The notes: generated from the sequence alone by a model not told the origin. A stretch of 5,488 nt of DNA from Gammaproteobacteria bacterium (GCA_011620145.1 WOZT01000074.1:1-5488); one strand, 5' to 3'. Numbered from the stretch's first letter, positions 1 to 5,488 are shown. Numbers and translations: made by a program.

Positions 1-713
1 AATCCACCCAGGGCATAGATGCCCCACGCCAGGACCACGAAGCCCCAGTGGATGGGCGCCGCAAACAGTTCTTCGGCGTAGAAGAAGGTGTGTCCCCACT
101 CATTGAATCCCAGGTTGGGCATGATCAGAATGGGCCCGGCCACCACCAGCGACAACGGGACGGAAATGCGCTTGGTGAACTCGGGGATGCGAGTATGCAC
201 CCACATCCAGCCGAAGGTCAGTCCCACCAGGGCGGCGGGGATAGCGAAGTAGAACAAGGCAATGTGAGTCGGGGTGAAGTCTGTATCGCGAACCGTGGTC
301 TGGTGCCAGGCCGCATCCGCCTCGACAAACAGGCCAAAAATAACGGCCGCCAGAATGCTCGCCACCGCCAGCAGGGTGAGCACGTAGTAGTAGCGCTTGA
401 GCTCTTCCTGTGGCGTGATAGACATCACGTTGCGGTCACGTGTGAACCACAGCACGGCCAGCGCCACGGCGCCGACCAGGGGGATGACGGTCATCTGGAC
501 GTAGAACAGGCTCATCCAGTAGGTCTGGAATTCCGGTTCGAAGTAATCCATGCCGACCGTGAAGGAATAATTCTGTTGGTACCAGCGATAAACGCCGAAC
601 AACAGGCCCGCCAGAATCCCGACGGCCGCAGCGAACATCCACGGTCCCCGGATGGATGGGGCCGCTTCGGTGGGGGCAGTGACAGCCCGGCTGGGTTGGA
701 TAACCGCACTCAT
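1..713 (-). CDS. Copper membrane monooxygenase subunit C (PmoC/AmoC/HmoC family), 3' end cut off by window
   Basis: This is the integral-membrane subunit C of a copper-dependent membrane monooxygenase, the family that oxidises methane, ammonia or short alkanes. 237 codons are visible; family members are about 250-275 residues, so little is missing. Start: ATG at 713-711 with GAGGAG (725-720) six bases upstream. Known metal ligands of Methylococcus capsulatus PmoC (Asp156, His160, His173 and Asn227, His231, His245) all have counterparts at the same spacing: D133, H137, H150 (in DAAWHQTTVRDTDFTPTH) and N204, H208, H222 (NEWGH, then APIHWGF). Hydrophobic segments lie near residues 25-43, 66-90, 109-130, 151-173, 184-202 and 221-237. 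GMDYFEPEFQTYWM and TRDRN also recall PmoC. Stretches such as residues 72-88 and 152-172 differ clearly from Methylococcus and Nitrosomonas proteins as I remember them, so substrate is open: methane, ammonia or C2-C4 hydrocarbon. In the usual C-A-B order, subunits A and B would lie left of the window. Family call is firm; the specific gene name is not. Confidence 0.93.
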   Translation of the reverse strand, partial: MSAVIQPSRAVTAPTEAAPSIRGPWMFAAAVGILAGLLFGVYRWYQQNYSFTVGMDYFEPEFQTYWMSLFYVQMTVIPLVGAVALAVLWFTRDRNVMSITPQEELKRYYYVLTLLAVASILAAVIFGLFVEADAAWHQTTVRDTDFTPTHIALFYFAIPAALVGLTFGWMWVHTRIPEFTKRISVPLSLVVAGPILIMPNLGFNEWGHTFFYAEELFAAPIHWGFVVLAWGIYALGG

Positions 714-719
714 GTCTAT

Positions 720-725
720 CTCCTC
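720..725 (-). promoter_or_regulatory. Ribosome binding site of the monooxygenase subunit C gene
   Basis: On the minus strand GAGGAG stands six bases before the ATG at 713. It is a near-consensus Shine-Dalgarno sequence and fixes the start of the subunit C gene. Confidence 0.75.
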
Positions 726-734
726 ATGCAAAGT

Positions 735-750
735 GTTTTTTGGAAAAAAC
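735..750. repeat. Perfect AT-rich inverted repeat in the leader of the subunit C gene
   Basis: GTTTTTTGGAAAAAAC has two 7-base arms (GTTTTTT and AAAAAAC) around a 2-base centre. It lies 22 bp upstream of the subunit C ATG, probably inside its transcribed leader. It is conspicuous in GC-rich surroundings. The two-base centre and A-T pairs make a stable RNA hairpin unlikely, so a protein-binding site or bent DNA is as likely as an RNA structure. Function unknown. Confidence 0.5.
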
Positions 751-766
751 CATGATCTGTGTCATG
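751..766. repeat. Short inverted repeat CATGA-N6-TCATG
   Basis: Five-base arms CATGA (751-755) and TCATG (762-766) flank six bases, directly beside the AT-rich palindrome at 735-750. A regulator site between promoter and gene is possible, but short arms like these also occur by chance. Confidence 0.3.
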
Positions 767-775
767 TATCGACGA

Positions 776-804
776 ACGCTACGGTATCCTGAACGTCCGG
801 TCAA
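776..804 (-). promoter_or_regulatory. Candidate sigma-70 promoter of the subunit C gene
   Basis: On the minus strand TTGACC (804-799) is a good -35 box. Seventeen bases later comes TAGCGT (781-776), a poor -10 box matching TATAAT at only three positions. Transcription would start near 769 and give a leader of about 55 bases containing both palindromes at 735-766. An alternative pair is TTCAGG (793-788) with GATACA (770-765), also 17 bases apart. The -35 box at 799-804 overlaps the first 14-bp operator-like repeat, which fits regulated transcription. Seen: the hexamers and spacing. Inferred: promoter activity. Confidence 0.35.
790..803. promoter_or_regulatory. Operator-like imperfect palindrome, copy 1 (TGAACG-TC-CGGTCA)
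   Basis: The half-sites TGAACG and CGGTCA are inverted with one mismatch (a perfect partner would be CGTTCA). The same 14-mer recurs at 813-826, differing only in its two central bases. It overlaps the candidate -35 box TTGACC of the subunit C gene. Short palindromes of this shape are typical operators of TetR-family and similar dimeric regulators, but the regulator is not in the window and the assignment is inference. Confidence 0.5.
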
Positions 805-812
805 GCGCTTTT

Positions 813-826
813 TGAACGAACGGTCA
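813..826. promoter_or_regulatory. Operator-like imperfect palindrome, copy 2 (TGAACG-AA-CGGTCA)
   Basis: Second copy of the 14-mer at 790-803, identical at all 12 non-central positions, with 23 bp between centres (about two helical turns). It lies just upstream of the candidate -35 box for the minus-strand gene. A degenerate third version (GAACG, three bases, CGGT) begins at 774. Between the two good copies sits AAGCGCTT (803-810), a perfect 8-base palindrome. Confidence 0.5.
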
Positions 827-893
827 GGCTTGAGATGGCGCTGCCAATCGCCTCGGCCGCAACGGCGCGTTTCCTGTGCATCAAAGACGTGCC

Positions 894-1661
894 ATGCCCC
901 AGCTGAATGACCCGCTCTCGCTCATGCGCGCCCTGTCCAAACTGGGAGTCTGCTCCCGCACCGAGGCCGAGGCCGCTGTGCGTGCCGGCCGGGTCGCCGT
1001 GAATGGCCGCATCGTGCGGGATCCCTTGCGGCGCCTGCGCCTTGACCAGGATCGGTTGACCCTGGATGGCGAGCCCGTGCAGGCGGCCACGCCGCGCTAT
1101 CTCATGCTCAACAAGCCCCGCGGTCTGGTGACCACCCGTTGGGACGAACGCGGTCGCGCCACCGTATTTTCTGCGCTGGGGGAGGCGGCCGGCTGGCCGG
1201 GACTGGCGCCGGTGGGGCGGCTGGATCAGGCCAGCGAGGGGCTGTTGCTGTTCAGCAATGATCACGCCTGGGCGGCCCGCGTGACGGCGCCGGGGAGCGG
1301 CCTGGAGAAGCGTTATCACGTGCAGGTGGATCGTTTGGCCGATGCGGCGCTGTTGACGGCGCTGCGGACGGGCGCGGATTGTCAGGGGGAATGGCTGCGG
1401 GTTGCTTCGGCTGCCATTCTGCGTCAGGGAGAGAAGAACACCTGGCTGGAACTAGGTTTGACGGAGGGGCGCAATCGCCATTTGCGGCGCCTGCTGGCGG
1501 GCTTCGATTGCGCCGTGTTGCGGCTGGTGCGCGTGAGCATCGGCCCGCTGCAACTGGGCGAGCTGGCCAAAGGCGCCTGGCGAGCGCTCAGCGCGGAGGA
1601 GGTTGCCATGCTGGGTGGCGCGGGAGCTGACGTGCGGCCGGTCAAGGGGACGCGGCGATGA
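894..1661 (+). CDS. Ribosomal RNA pseudouridine synthase, RsuA/RluB/RluF family
   Basis: This cytoplasmic enzyme should isomerise a specific uridine of ribosomal RNA to pseudouridine. It has 255 residues, as usual for the family. An N-terminal S4 RNA-binding domain covers about residues 8-55 ([21 protein letters not shown] then VNG). The catalytic domain follows: [10 protein letters not shown] at 72-81, then [16 protein letters not shown] at 108-123, in which D111 is the expected catalytic aspartate. [21 protein letters not shown] and [13 protein letters not shown] (about 191-224) match the conserved C-terminal part. I chose ATG at 894; a GTG at 876 would add six residues (MHQRRA), and neither has a good Shine-Dalgarno sequence. 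Its 3' end overlaps purT tail to tail by 20 bp. RsuA, RluB, RluE and RluF modify different sites and cannot be told apart here, so no gene name is given. Confidence 0.9.
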   Translation: MPQLNDPLSLMRALSKLGVCSRTEAEAAVRAGRVAVNGRIVRDPLRRLRLDQDRLTLDGEPVQAATPRYLMLNKPRGLVTTRWDERGRATVFSALGEAAGWPGLAPVGRLDQASEGLLLFSNDHAWAARVTAPGSGLEKRYHVQVDRLADAALLTALRTGADCQGEWLRVASAAILRQGEKNTWLELGLTEGRNRHLRRLLAGFDCAVLRLVRVSIGPLQLGELAKGAWRALSAEEVAMLGGAGADVRPVKGTRR

Positions 1662-2847
1662 CCCGCACCCGGCTCGCGGCTTCCCGCGCCCGCTCGCGGG
1701 CCTGCTCGATGGTGTCCCCCCGTGCCAGCGCCACCCCCATGCGCCGCTTGGGGGTGGCGTTGGGTTTGCCGAACAGGCGCAGATCGCTTTCCGGCACCGC
1801 CAGTGCCTGTTCCAAACCTTCGAAGGCCACACCGACCGCCGCCATGCCGCCATAGATCACCGCGCTCGCCGCCGGCCGCTGCATCCGCGTATCCACCGGC
1901 AGCCCCAGGATGGCCCGGGCATGCAGCTCGAACTCGCTCTGGACCTGGCTCGCGAGGGTCACCAGCCCGGTGTCATGAGGGCGTGGACTGACCTCGCTGA
2001 ACCAGACCTCGTCGCCGCGCACAAACAACTCCACGCCGAAAATCCCCCGGCCGCCGAGCCGGTCGGTGACCTGCAAGGCAATCTGACGGGCGCGCTCCAG
2101 CGCCCGCAGGCTCATGGGCTGGGGCTGCCAGCTCTCGACATAATCGCCATCCACCTGGCGATGGCCGATGGGCTCACAGAACTGGGTCTGGATCTGTCCC
2201 GTCGCATCGGGTGCGCGCACCGTGAGCAGGGTGATCTCGAAATCGAAGCGAATCCATTGCTCGACGATCACGCGACCCCGATCCACCCGGCCGCCCGTGC
2301 GGGCGGCGGCCCAGGCGGCCGGCACCTCGTCCAGCGTGCGGATGACTGATTGTCCCTTGCCGGAGGACGACATCACCGGCTTGATCACACAGGGCAGGCC
2401 GATGCCGCCGGTGATGGCGGCAGCCAGCTCGGCTTCGGAATCGGCAAAGGCATAGCGCGAGGTGGGCAGCCCCAGTTCCTCTGCTGCCAGGCGCCGGATG
2501 CCTTCCCGTTGCATGGTGAGCCAGGCAGCCTCGGCGGTGGGGATGACCTTTGTCAGTCCCTCGGCCTCCAGCGCGCGCAGGGTCTCGGTGGCAATGGCCT
2601 CGATCTCCGGCACCACCCAATGGGGGCGCTCAAGGGCAATGAGTTCGCGCAAGAGCGCACCATCGGTCATGTCCAGGACATGGGCGCGATGGGCGACGGC
2701 GTGCCCCGGGGCATTGGGGTAGCGGTCCACGGCGATCACTTCCACGCCCAGTCGCTGCAAGGCGATGATCACTTCCTTGCCCAGCTCGCCGGCGCCCAGC
2801 AGCATGACCCGGGTGGCGGACGGGGACAGGGGGGTGCCGATGCGCAT
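1642..2847 (-). CDS. purT: Formate-dependent phosphoribosylglycinamide formyltransferase (GAR transformylase 2)
   Basis: PurT makes formyl-GAR from GAR, formate and ATP in the third step of purine synthesis, without needing formyl-tetrahydrofolate as PurN does. The 401 residues match the family length (about 390-400). It is an ATP-grasp protein: an N-terminal GAR-binding part with GAGELGKE (18-25; E21 and L22) and PEIEAIAT (80-87); the ATP loop SSSGKGQ (160-166) with K156 before it; the metal-binding stretch [11 protein letters not shown] (284-294); and C-terminal [12 protein letters not shown] (360-371), where the lysine and arginine contact GAR phosphate in the E. coli enzyme. Start: ATG at 2847 with GGAG (2857-2854) six bases upstream. 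It is convergent with the pseudouridine synthase (20-bp overlap) and divergent from mtnB. No truncation or missing key residue is seen. Confidence 0.96.
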   Translation of the reverse strand: MRIGTPLSPSATRVMLLGAGELGKEVIIALQRLGVEVIAVDRYPNAPGHAVAHRAHVLDMTDGALLRELIALERPHWVVPEIEAIATETLRALEAEGLTKVIPTAEAAWLTMQREGIRRLAAEELGLPTSRYAFADSEAELAAAITGGIGLPCVIKPVMSSSGKGQSVIRTLDEVPAAWAAARTGGRVDRGRVIVEQWIRFDFEITLLTVRAPDATGQIQTQFCEPIGHRQVDGDYVESWQPQPMSLRALERARQIALQVTDRLGGRGIFGVELFVRGDEVWFSEVSPRPHDTGLVTLASQVQSEFELHARAILGLPVDTRMQRPAASAVIYGGMAAVGVAFEGLEQALAVPESDLRLFGKPNATPKRRMGVALARGDTIEQARERAREAASRVRVIAASP

Positions 2848-2853
2848 GGGGAT

Positions 2854-2857
2854 CTCC
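2854..2857 (-). promoter_or_regulatory. Ribosome binding site of purT
   Basis: GGAG on the minus strand lies six bases before the purT ATG and supports that start. Confidence 0.6.
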
Positions 2858-2878
2858 AGTAGACCTTGGGACCGGTGG

Positions 2879-2884
2879 ATTTTA
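2879..2884 (-). promoter_or_regulatory. Candidate -10 box of purT (TAAAAT)
   Basis: TAAAAT on the minus strand matches five of six -10 consensus positions and would give a leader of about 25 bases ending at a sound Shine-Dalgarno sequence. No good -35 box is seen 16-18 bases upstream; that space holds GC-only inverted repeats (2885-2906). E. coli purT belongs to the PurR regulon; I do not see a clear PurR box here. Confidence 0.4.
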
Positions 2885-2906
2885 GCGCGCAGCGCGCGGC
2901 CGCGCT
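2885..2906. repeat. Overlapping GC-rich inverted repeats between purT and mtnB
   Basis: Two palindromes overlap: GCGCGC-A-GCGCGC (2885-2897) and AGCGCG-CGGC-CGCGCT (2891-2906). They directly abut the candidate purT -10 box. They could be a protein site or simply low-complexity GC sequence. No T-run follows on either strand, so they are not a rho-independent terminator. Confidence 0.35.
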
Positions 2907-2947
2907 GATGTCATCGATCCGGTCGGGACGGGCCGGGTGGCCTGCGG

Positions 2948-2953
2948 TATCAT
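2948..2953 (+). promoter_or_regulatory. Candidate -10 box of the mtnBCD operon (TATCAT)
   Basis: TATCAT matches five of six -10 consensus positions and would start transcription near 2960, giving a leader of about 30 bases before mtnB. No convincing -35 box is seen 17 bases upstream (gggacg). This is the best candidate in the 142-bp divergent region; no SAM riboswitch-like structure is evident in the short leader. Confidence 0.35.
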
Positions 2954-2989
2954 GCTCCTCCCTGAAATCGGACCCGGCGGGGATCGCCC

Positions 2990-3607
2990 ATGGCGGCTGC
3001 GGACACCCTCGATACCCTCATCCAGGCCGTCGGCGCACTGGCGGCCCAGGGCCTATCGCCTGCGACCGGCGGCAACTTCTCGCTGCGCGAGGACGCCGAC
3101 CACTTTCTCATTACCGCCTCGGGTCGCGACAAGCGCGCCCTCACAACGGACGATTTCATCCGCGCCGCCGTGCACGCGCCCCTGTCCACCACGGCGCCGA
3201 CGCCTTCCGCCGAGGCGGCCTTGCACCAACGGCTCTATCGGCTCGACCCCACCATCGGCTGCGTGCTGCACACCCATTCGGTGGCGGCCACTGTGCTCTC
3301 GCGTCTTGCCCCGACCGAGGCGCTGCTGTTCGAGGGCTACGAGATGCAAAAAGCCATTCGCGGCCACACCACCCATGAACAGGGGGTTGCCTTGCCGATC
3401 TTTGAGAATACCCAGGACATTCCGGCACTGGCCGATCGCCTCGCGGAGCGCTGGGAGTCGGCTGTGCTGCCTCATGGTTTTCTGGTGCGCGGGCATGGCC
3501 TGTATGCCTGGGGCGCATCGGTGGCGGAGGCGCGGCGCCATGTGGAAGGCTGGGAGTTCCTGATGCAGTGTCGGTTGACCGAACGGCTGCTGGAGGGACG
3601 TGCATGA
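2990..3607 (+). CDS. mtnB: Methylthioribulose-1-phosphate dehydratase
   Basis: MtnB dehydrates 5-methylthioribulose-1-phosphate to the diketone 2,3-diketo-5-methylthiopentyl-1-phosphate in the methionine salvage pathway, in the cytoplasm. It belongs to the zinc-dependent class II aldolase/adducin fold; 205 residues is normal. Visible marks are SPATGGNFSLR (23-33), the phosphate-binding ASGRDK (43-48), the acidic residue of SAEAALH (E75), zinc ligands H94 and H96 in HTHSVAAT, and H169 in RGHGLYAWG (third zinc ligand). Start: ATG at 2990, with GCGGGGAT (2978-2985) as a weak ribosome site; MAAADTLDTL leads directly into the conserved region. Its stop overlaps the mtnC start in an ATGA, so the two are translationally coupled. 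The neighbours MtnC and MtnD, the next pathway steps, decide MtnB over fuculose or ribulose phosphate aldolases. Confidence 0.95.
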   Translation: MAAADTLDTLIQAVGALAAQGLSPATGGNFSLREDADHFLITASGRDKRALTTDDFIRAAVHAPLSTTAPTPSAEAALHQRLYRLDPTIGCVLHTHSVAATVLSRLAPTEALLFEGYEMQKAIRGHTTHEQGVALPIFENTQDIPALADRLAERWESAVLPHGFLVRGHGLYAWGASVAEARRHVEGWEFLMQCRLTERLLEGRA

Positions 3608-4296
3608 GCATCCAGGCCATCGTCACCGACATCGAGGGGACCACCACCGACATCGGTTTTGTGCATCGCGTGCTGTTTCCCTATGCCGCCCGCCAACTGC
3701 CGGCCTATATCGCCGCCCATGGCGACGAGCCCCGGATGCAGGCGTTGCTGGCCGAGGTGGCGGCCCAGAGCGGCCGGCCGGGGACAAGCGAGGCGCAGGT
3801 GGTGGATCAGTTGCTGGAGTGGATCAAGCTCGACCTCAAGATCACGCCGCTCAAGACCTTGCAGGGCTGGATCTGGCGCGAGGGTTACGAGCGTGGCGAT
3901 TTCACCGGCCATCTCTATCCTGATGCAGCGATCTGCCTGCGTCGCTGGCACGAAGCCGGCCTGCGGCTCTATGTCTACTCGTCCGGCTCCGAGGAGGCTC
4001 AGCGGTTGCTGTTCGGTCACAGCGACCACGGCGATCTCACGGGCCTGTTCAGCGGTTTTTTTGATACCCGGGTGGGCGCCAAGCGCGAAGCGGACAGCTA
4101 CCGGCACATCGCCCGGGCCATCGATCTGCCACCCGAGCAGATCCTGTTCCTGTCGGACATCGAGTCCGAACTCGACGCGGCACGAACGGCGGGCCTGGAA
4201 ACCTGTCTCTTGGCCCGCGCGGCGGGGTTGACGAGCAGCCACCCCGTCGCCGCCGATTTTCACCATATTCCCCAATTGCAGGAGGTCGTCCAATGA
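3604..4296 (+). CDS. mtnC: Enolase-phosphatase E1 (2,3-diketomethylthiopentyl-1-phosphate enolase/phosphatase)
   Basis: MtnC enolises and then dephosphorylates 2,3-diketo-5-methylthiopentyl-1-phosphate to the acireductone, combining two methionine salvage steps. It is a HAD-superfamily hydrolase of 230 residues, the usual size. Motifs: TDIEGTTTD (8-16) with nucleophile D9 and general acid/base E11, the E1-specific form of DxD; YSSGS (125-129, motif II); K160 in [10 protein letters not shown] (motif III); and [12 protein letters not shown] (182-193, motif IV, metal-binding aspartates). Start: ATG at 3604, preceded by GGAGGGA (3592-3598) and overlapping the mtnB stop as ATGA. An ATG at 3568 in the same frame would add 12 residues inside mtnB, before the family's conserved beginning, so it is rejected. 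Its own stop overlaps mtnD in the same way. Confidence 0.96.
   Translation: MSIQAIVTDIEGTTTDIGFVHRVLFPYAARQLPAYIAAHGDEPRMQALLAEVAAQSGRPGTSEAQVVDQLLEWIKLDLKITPLKTLQGWIWREGYERGDFTGHLYPDAAICLRRWHEAGLRLYVYSSGSEEAQRLLFGHSDHGDLTGLFSGFFDTRVGAKREADSYRHIARAIDLPPEQILFLSDIESELDAARTAGLETCLLARAAGLTSSHPVAADFHHIPQLQEVVQ
4280..4286 (+). promoter_or_regulatory. Ribosome binding site of mtnD
   Basis: AGGAGGT is a full-consensus Shine-Dalgarno sequence six bases before the mtnD ATG at 4293, located within the end of mtnC. It is the strongest in the window, suggesting high MtnD translation relative to its neighbours. Confidence 0.8.
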
Positions 4297-4835
4297 GCCG
4301 GTTGACCGTTTATGCCGAACACGATGCCACACACCCGTTGCTCGATACCGAGGACGGCGACATCATCCGCCACACCCTGGCCGAGGTCGGGGTTGTTTTT
4401 CGGCGCTGGGCGGCCACCCAGGCGCTGGACGAACGGGCCGACGTGGAGACCATCCTGGCTGCTTACCGGCCGGAAATCGATCGACTCGTCCAGGAGGCGG
4501 GTTATCAAAGCGTGGATGTGGTCAACCTGTATCCCGACCACCCCGATCGGGTGGCGCTGCGCCAGAAGTTCCTGAGCGAACATGCCCATGGCGAGGACGA
4601 GGTGCGCTTTTTCGTCGAGGGTGCCGGCTTGTTCTGCCTGCACCTGAATCAGCGCGTCTATGCCGTACTGTGTGTCAAGAATGACCTCATCAGCGTTCCC
4701 GCCGGCACGCTGCACTGGTTCGACATGGGATCGCGCCCGCGCTTCACGGCCATCCGGCTGTTCACCAACCCCGATGGCTGGATCGCGCGCTTCACCGGCG
4801 ATCCCATCGCGGAGCGCTTCCCGCGGCTGGATTGA
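4293..4835 (+). CDS. mtnD: Acireductone dioxygenase
   Basis: MtnD cleaves the acireductone 1,2-dihydroxy-3-keto-5-methylthiopentene with oxygen. With iron it gives formate and 4-methylthio-2-oxobutanoate, which is transaminated to methionine; with nickel it gives carbon monoxide, formate and methylthiopropionate. The protein is a 180-residue cupin, the bacterial family size. The four metal ligands are visible as H97, H99 and E103 in [15 protein letters not shown], and H141 in [11 protein letters not shown]; the Klebsiella enzyme uses H96, H98, E102 and H140. The N-terminus (MSRLTVY) and LYPDHP region fit. The start overlaps the mtnC stop as ATGA. Which metal is used in the cell cannot be read from the sequence. 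It is the last gene of the operon; no clear rho-independent terminator follows. Confidence 0.97.
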   Translation: MSRLTVYAEHDATHPLLDTEDGDIIRHTLAEVGVVFRRWAATQALDERADVETILAAYRPEIDRLVQEAGYQSVDVVNLYPDHPDRVALRQKFLSEHAHGEDEVRFFVEGAGLFCLHLNQRVYAVLCVKNDLISVPAGTLHWFDMGSRPRFTAIRLFTNPDGWIARFTGDPIAERFPRLD

Positions 4836-4951
4836 GCGGGAATCGTTGACGGGCGTTGCGGTGCGCCTTATGTGACTGGGCACCAATGCGACTCGATTGC
4901 GCGCGCCCTTGGGTGGCAATGGCGCTCGGCCGGGGGGCGTTGATCCGCCGC

Positions 4952-4971
4952 CCTGCGGCGACTGCCGCAGG
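4952..4971. repeat. Perfect hairpin between mtnD and the thiD-like gene
   Basis: CCTGCGGC (4952-4959) and GCCGCAGG (4964-4971) form an 8-bp perfect stem with the 4-base loop GACT. No run of T follows, so it is not a classical intrinsic terminator, though it could protect the mtn mRNA 3' end or assist another termination mode. It ends 24 bp before the thiD-like start. The rest of 4836-4995 shows no gene. Confidence 0.5.
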
Positions 4972-4980
4972 TGTCGCCAA

Positions 4981-4989
4981 TGCTAAACT
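4981..4989 (+). promoter_or_regulatory. Candidate extended -10 promoter of the thiD-like gene
   Basis: TGCTAAACT reads as an extended -10 element (TGn followed by TAAACT, four of six matches). No good -35 is seen 17 bases upstream, as is common with extended -10 promoters. If used, transcription would begin at or near the ATG at 4996, making the mRNA leaderless or nearly so. Confidence 0.35.
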
Positions 4990-4995
4990 GCCGCC

Positions 4996-5488
4996 ATGGA
5001 CAAAGAGGCTCACCCTCCTACGGTTCTGGTGTTCGCGGGACATGACCCCAGCGGCGGCGCCGGCCAGCAAGCCGACATCGAGGCCATCGCGGCGCAGGGC
5101 GCCCATGCAGCGGTGGCGATCACCTGCCTCACCGTGCAGGACACGGTCAATGTGAGCCGGGTAGAGGCGGTAGCGCCGGCGTTGGTGATCGCCCAGGCCG
5201 AAGCGGTGCTGGCCGATCAGCGCGTCGCGGCGATCAAATTGGGCTTGCTGGGCAACGGCGCCATTGTCACAGCGGTCGCGGCACTTCTGGCGCGTCATCC
5301 CTTGATCCCGGTGGTGACCGATCCGGTGCTGGTGGCCACGGGTGGCGGGCAGCTCGCCGAGGCTGATCTGATTCCCGCGCTTAAAGCGGTATTGGTACCG
5401 CGCACCACCGTGCTCACGCCCAATGTCGTCGAGGCCCGTGCGCTGACCGGGCTGGCTGACCTTGCGGCCTGCGCCGAGACATTGCGGG
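4996..5488 (+). CDS. thiD: Hydroxymethylpyrimidine/phosphomethylpyrimidine kinase, 3' end cut off by window
   Basis: ThiD phosphorylates 4-amino-5-hydroxymethyl-2-methylpyrimidine and then its monophosphate, giving the pyrimidine half of thiamine. 164 codons are visible out of roughly 260-270. The ribokinase-like fold shows GHDPSGGAGQQADIEA (15-30), where typical ThiD has GSDPSGGAG; then LTVQDT (45-50), KLGLLGN (81-87), VVTDPVLVATGG (106-117) with the conserved aspartate D109, and LTPNVVEA (140-147). The anion-hole and C-terminal catalytic cysteine region lie outside the window. The GHDPSGGAG variant is the one I recall from Pseudomonas-type ThiD. ATG at 4996 is the first possible start, because an in-frame TAA lies at 4984-4986; no Shine-Dalgarno sequence precedes it. 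It is probably not in the mtn operon, being 160 bp downstream. A kinase limited to pyridoxal or hydroxymethylpyrimidine salvage is a less likely alternative. Confidence 0.88.
   Translation, partial: MDKEAHPPTVLVFAGHDPSGGAGQQADIEAIAAQGAHAAVAITCLTVQDTVNVSRVEAVAPALVIAQAEAVLADQRVAAIKLGLLGNGAIVTAVAALLARHPLIPVVTDPVLVATGGGQLAEADLIPALKAVLVPRTTVLTPNVVEARALTGLADLAACAETLR

Noticed and set aside
48..755. Long plus-strand open frame opposite the monooxygenase gene
   Set aside because: Its translation is rich in His, Gln, Gly and Arg with no recognisable motif, while the minus strand encodes a clear PmoC-family protein with a good ribosome site.
1603..2349. 248-codon plus-strand open frame opposite purT
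   Set aside because: No family resemblance; the opposite strand is unmistakable PurT.
2848..2989. Possible SAM riboswitch or methionine-responsive leader ahead of mtnB
   Set aside because: The leader after the likely promoter is only about 30 bases, and no SAM-riboswitch-like helices or MetJ-type repeated boxes are visible.
3472..4332. 286-codon minus-strand open frame opposite mtnC
   Set aside because: It is a shadow of high-GC codon usage; mtnC in the plus strand has every HAD motif and coupled start and stop.
4845..4876. Possible terminator after mtnD (GGCG and CGCC arms)
   Set aside because: The stem has only four pairs, a seven-base loop and no T-run, so it is not supported as an intrinsic terminator.
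4260..4919. 219-codon minus-strand open frame opposite mtnD
   Set aside because: No recognisable motif, and it runs across the mtnC/mtnD junction; MtnD metal ligands are all on the plus strand.
1..5488. tRNA, rRNA, CRISPR array, insertion sequence or attachment site
   Set aside because: None could be seen by reading both strands: no regularly spaced repeats, no transposase motifs and no cloverleaf-like segment.

Overview
The window looks like a piece of a GC-rich (roughly 60-65%) gammaproteobacterial chromosome. The gene set suggests this: an ATP-grasp PurT, an MtnB-MtnC-MtnD methionine-salvage cluster with the enolase-phosphatase form of MtnC, an S4-type rRNA pseudouridine synthase, and a ThiD with the GHDPSGGAG opening seen in Pseudomonas-like bacteria. 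No RNA genes, mobile elements or CRISPR arrays are visible.

Layout. At the left edge, on the minus strand, is the start of a copper membrane monooxygenase subunit C gene (PmoC/AmoC/HmoC family). It runs off the window before its stop codon. All six metal-ligand positions known from the methane monooxygenase subunit C are present, so this appears to be a working gene of a methane, ammonia or short-chain hydrocarbon oxidiser. It differs from the Methylococcus and Nitrosomonas proteins in several stretches, so the substrate cannot be called. Its divergent upstream region (714-893) holds two copies of a 14-bp imperfect palindrome that are identical outside their 2-bp centre. They are spaced 23 bp apart, next to or over a candidate -35 box, and resemble tandem repressor or activator sites.

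From 894 rightwards, a plus-strand RsuA/RluB-family pseudouridine synthase meets purT (minus strand) tail to tail, with a 20-bp overlap. PurT starts divergently from mtnB across a 142-bp region with candidate -10 boxes for both directions. mtnB, mtnC and mtnD form a tight operon joined by two ATGA overlaps. They encode consecutive steps from methylthioribulose-1-phosphate to the acireductone cleavage that gives 4-methylthio-2-oxobutanoate, the precursor of methionine. After a 160-bp gap containing a perfect hairpin, the window ends inside a thiD-like kinase gene that has no Shine-Dalgarno sequence and an in-frame stop just upstream of its ATG.

Most of the window is housekeeping metabolism. 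The feature of greatest interest is the divergent monooxygenase subunit and its apparent regulatory region.
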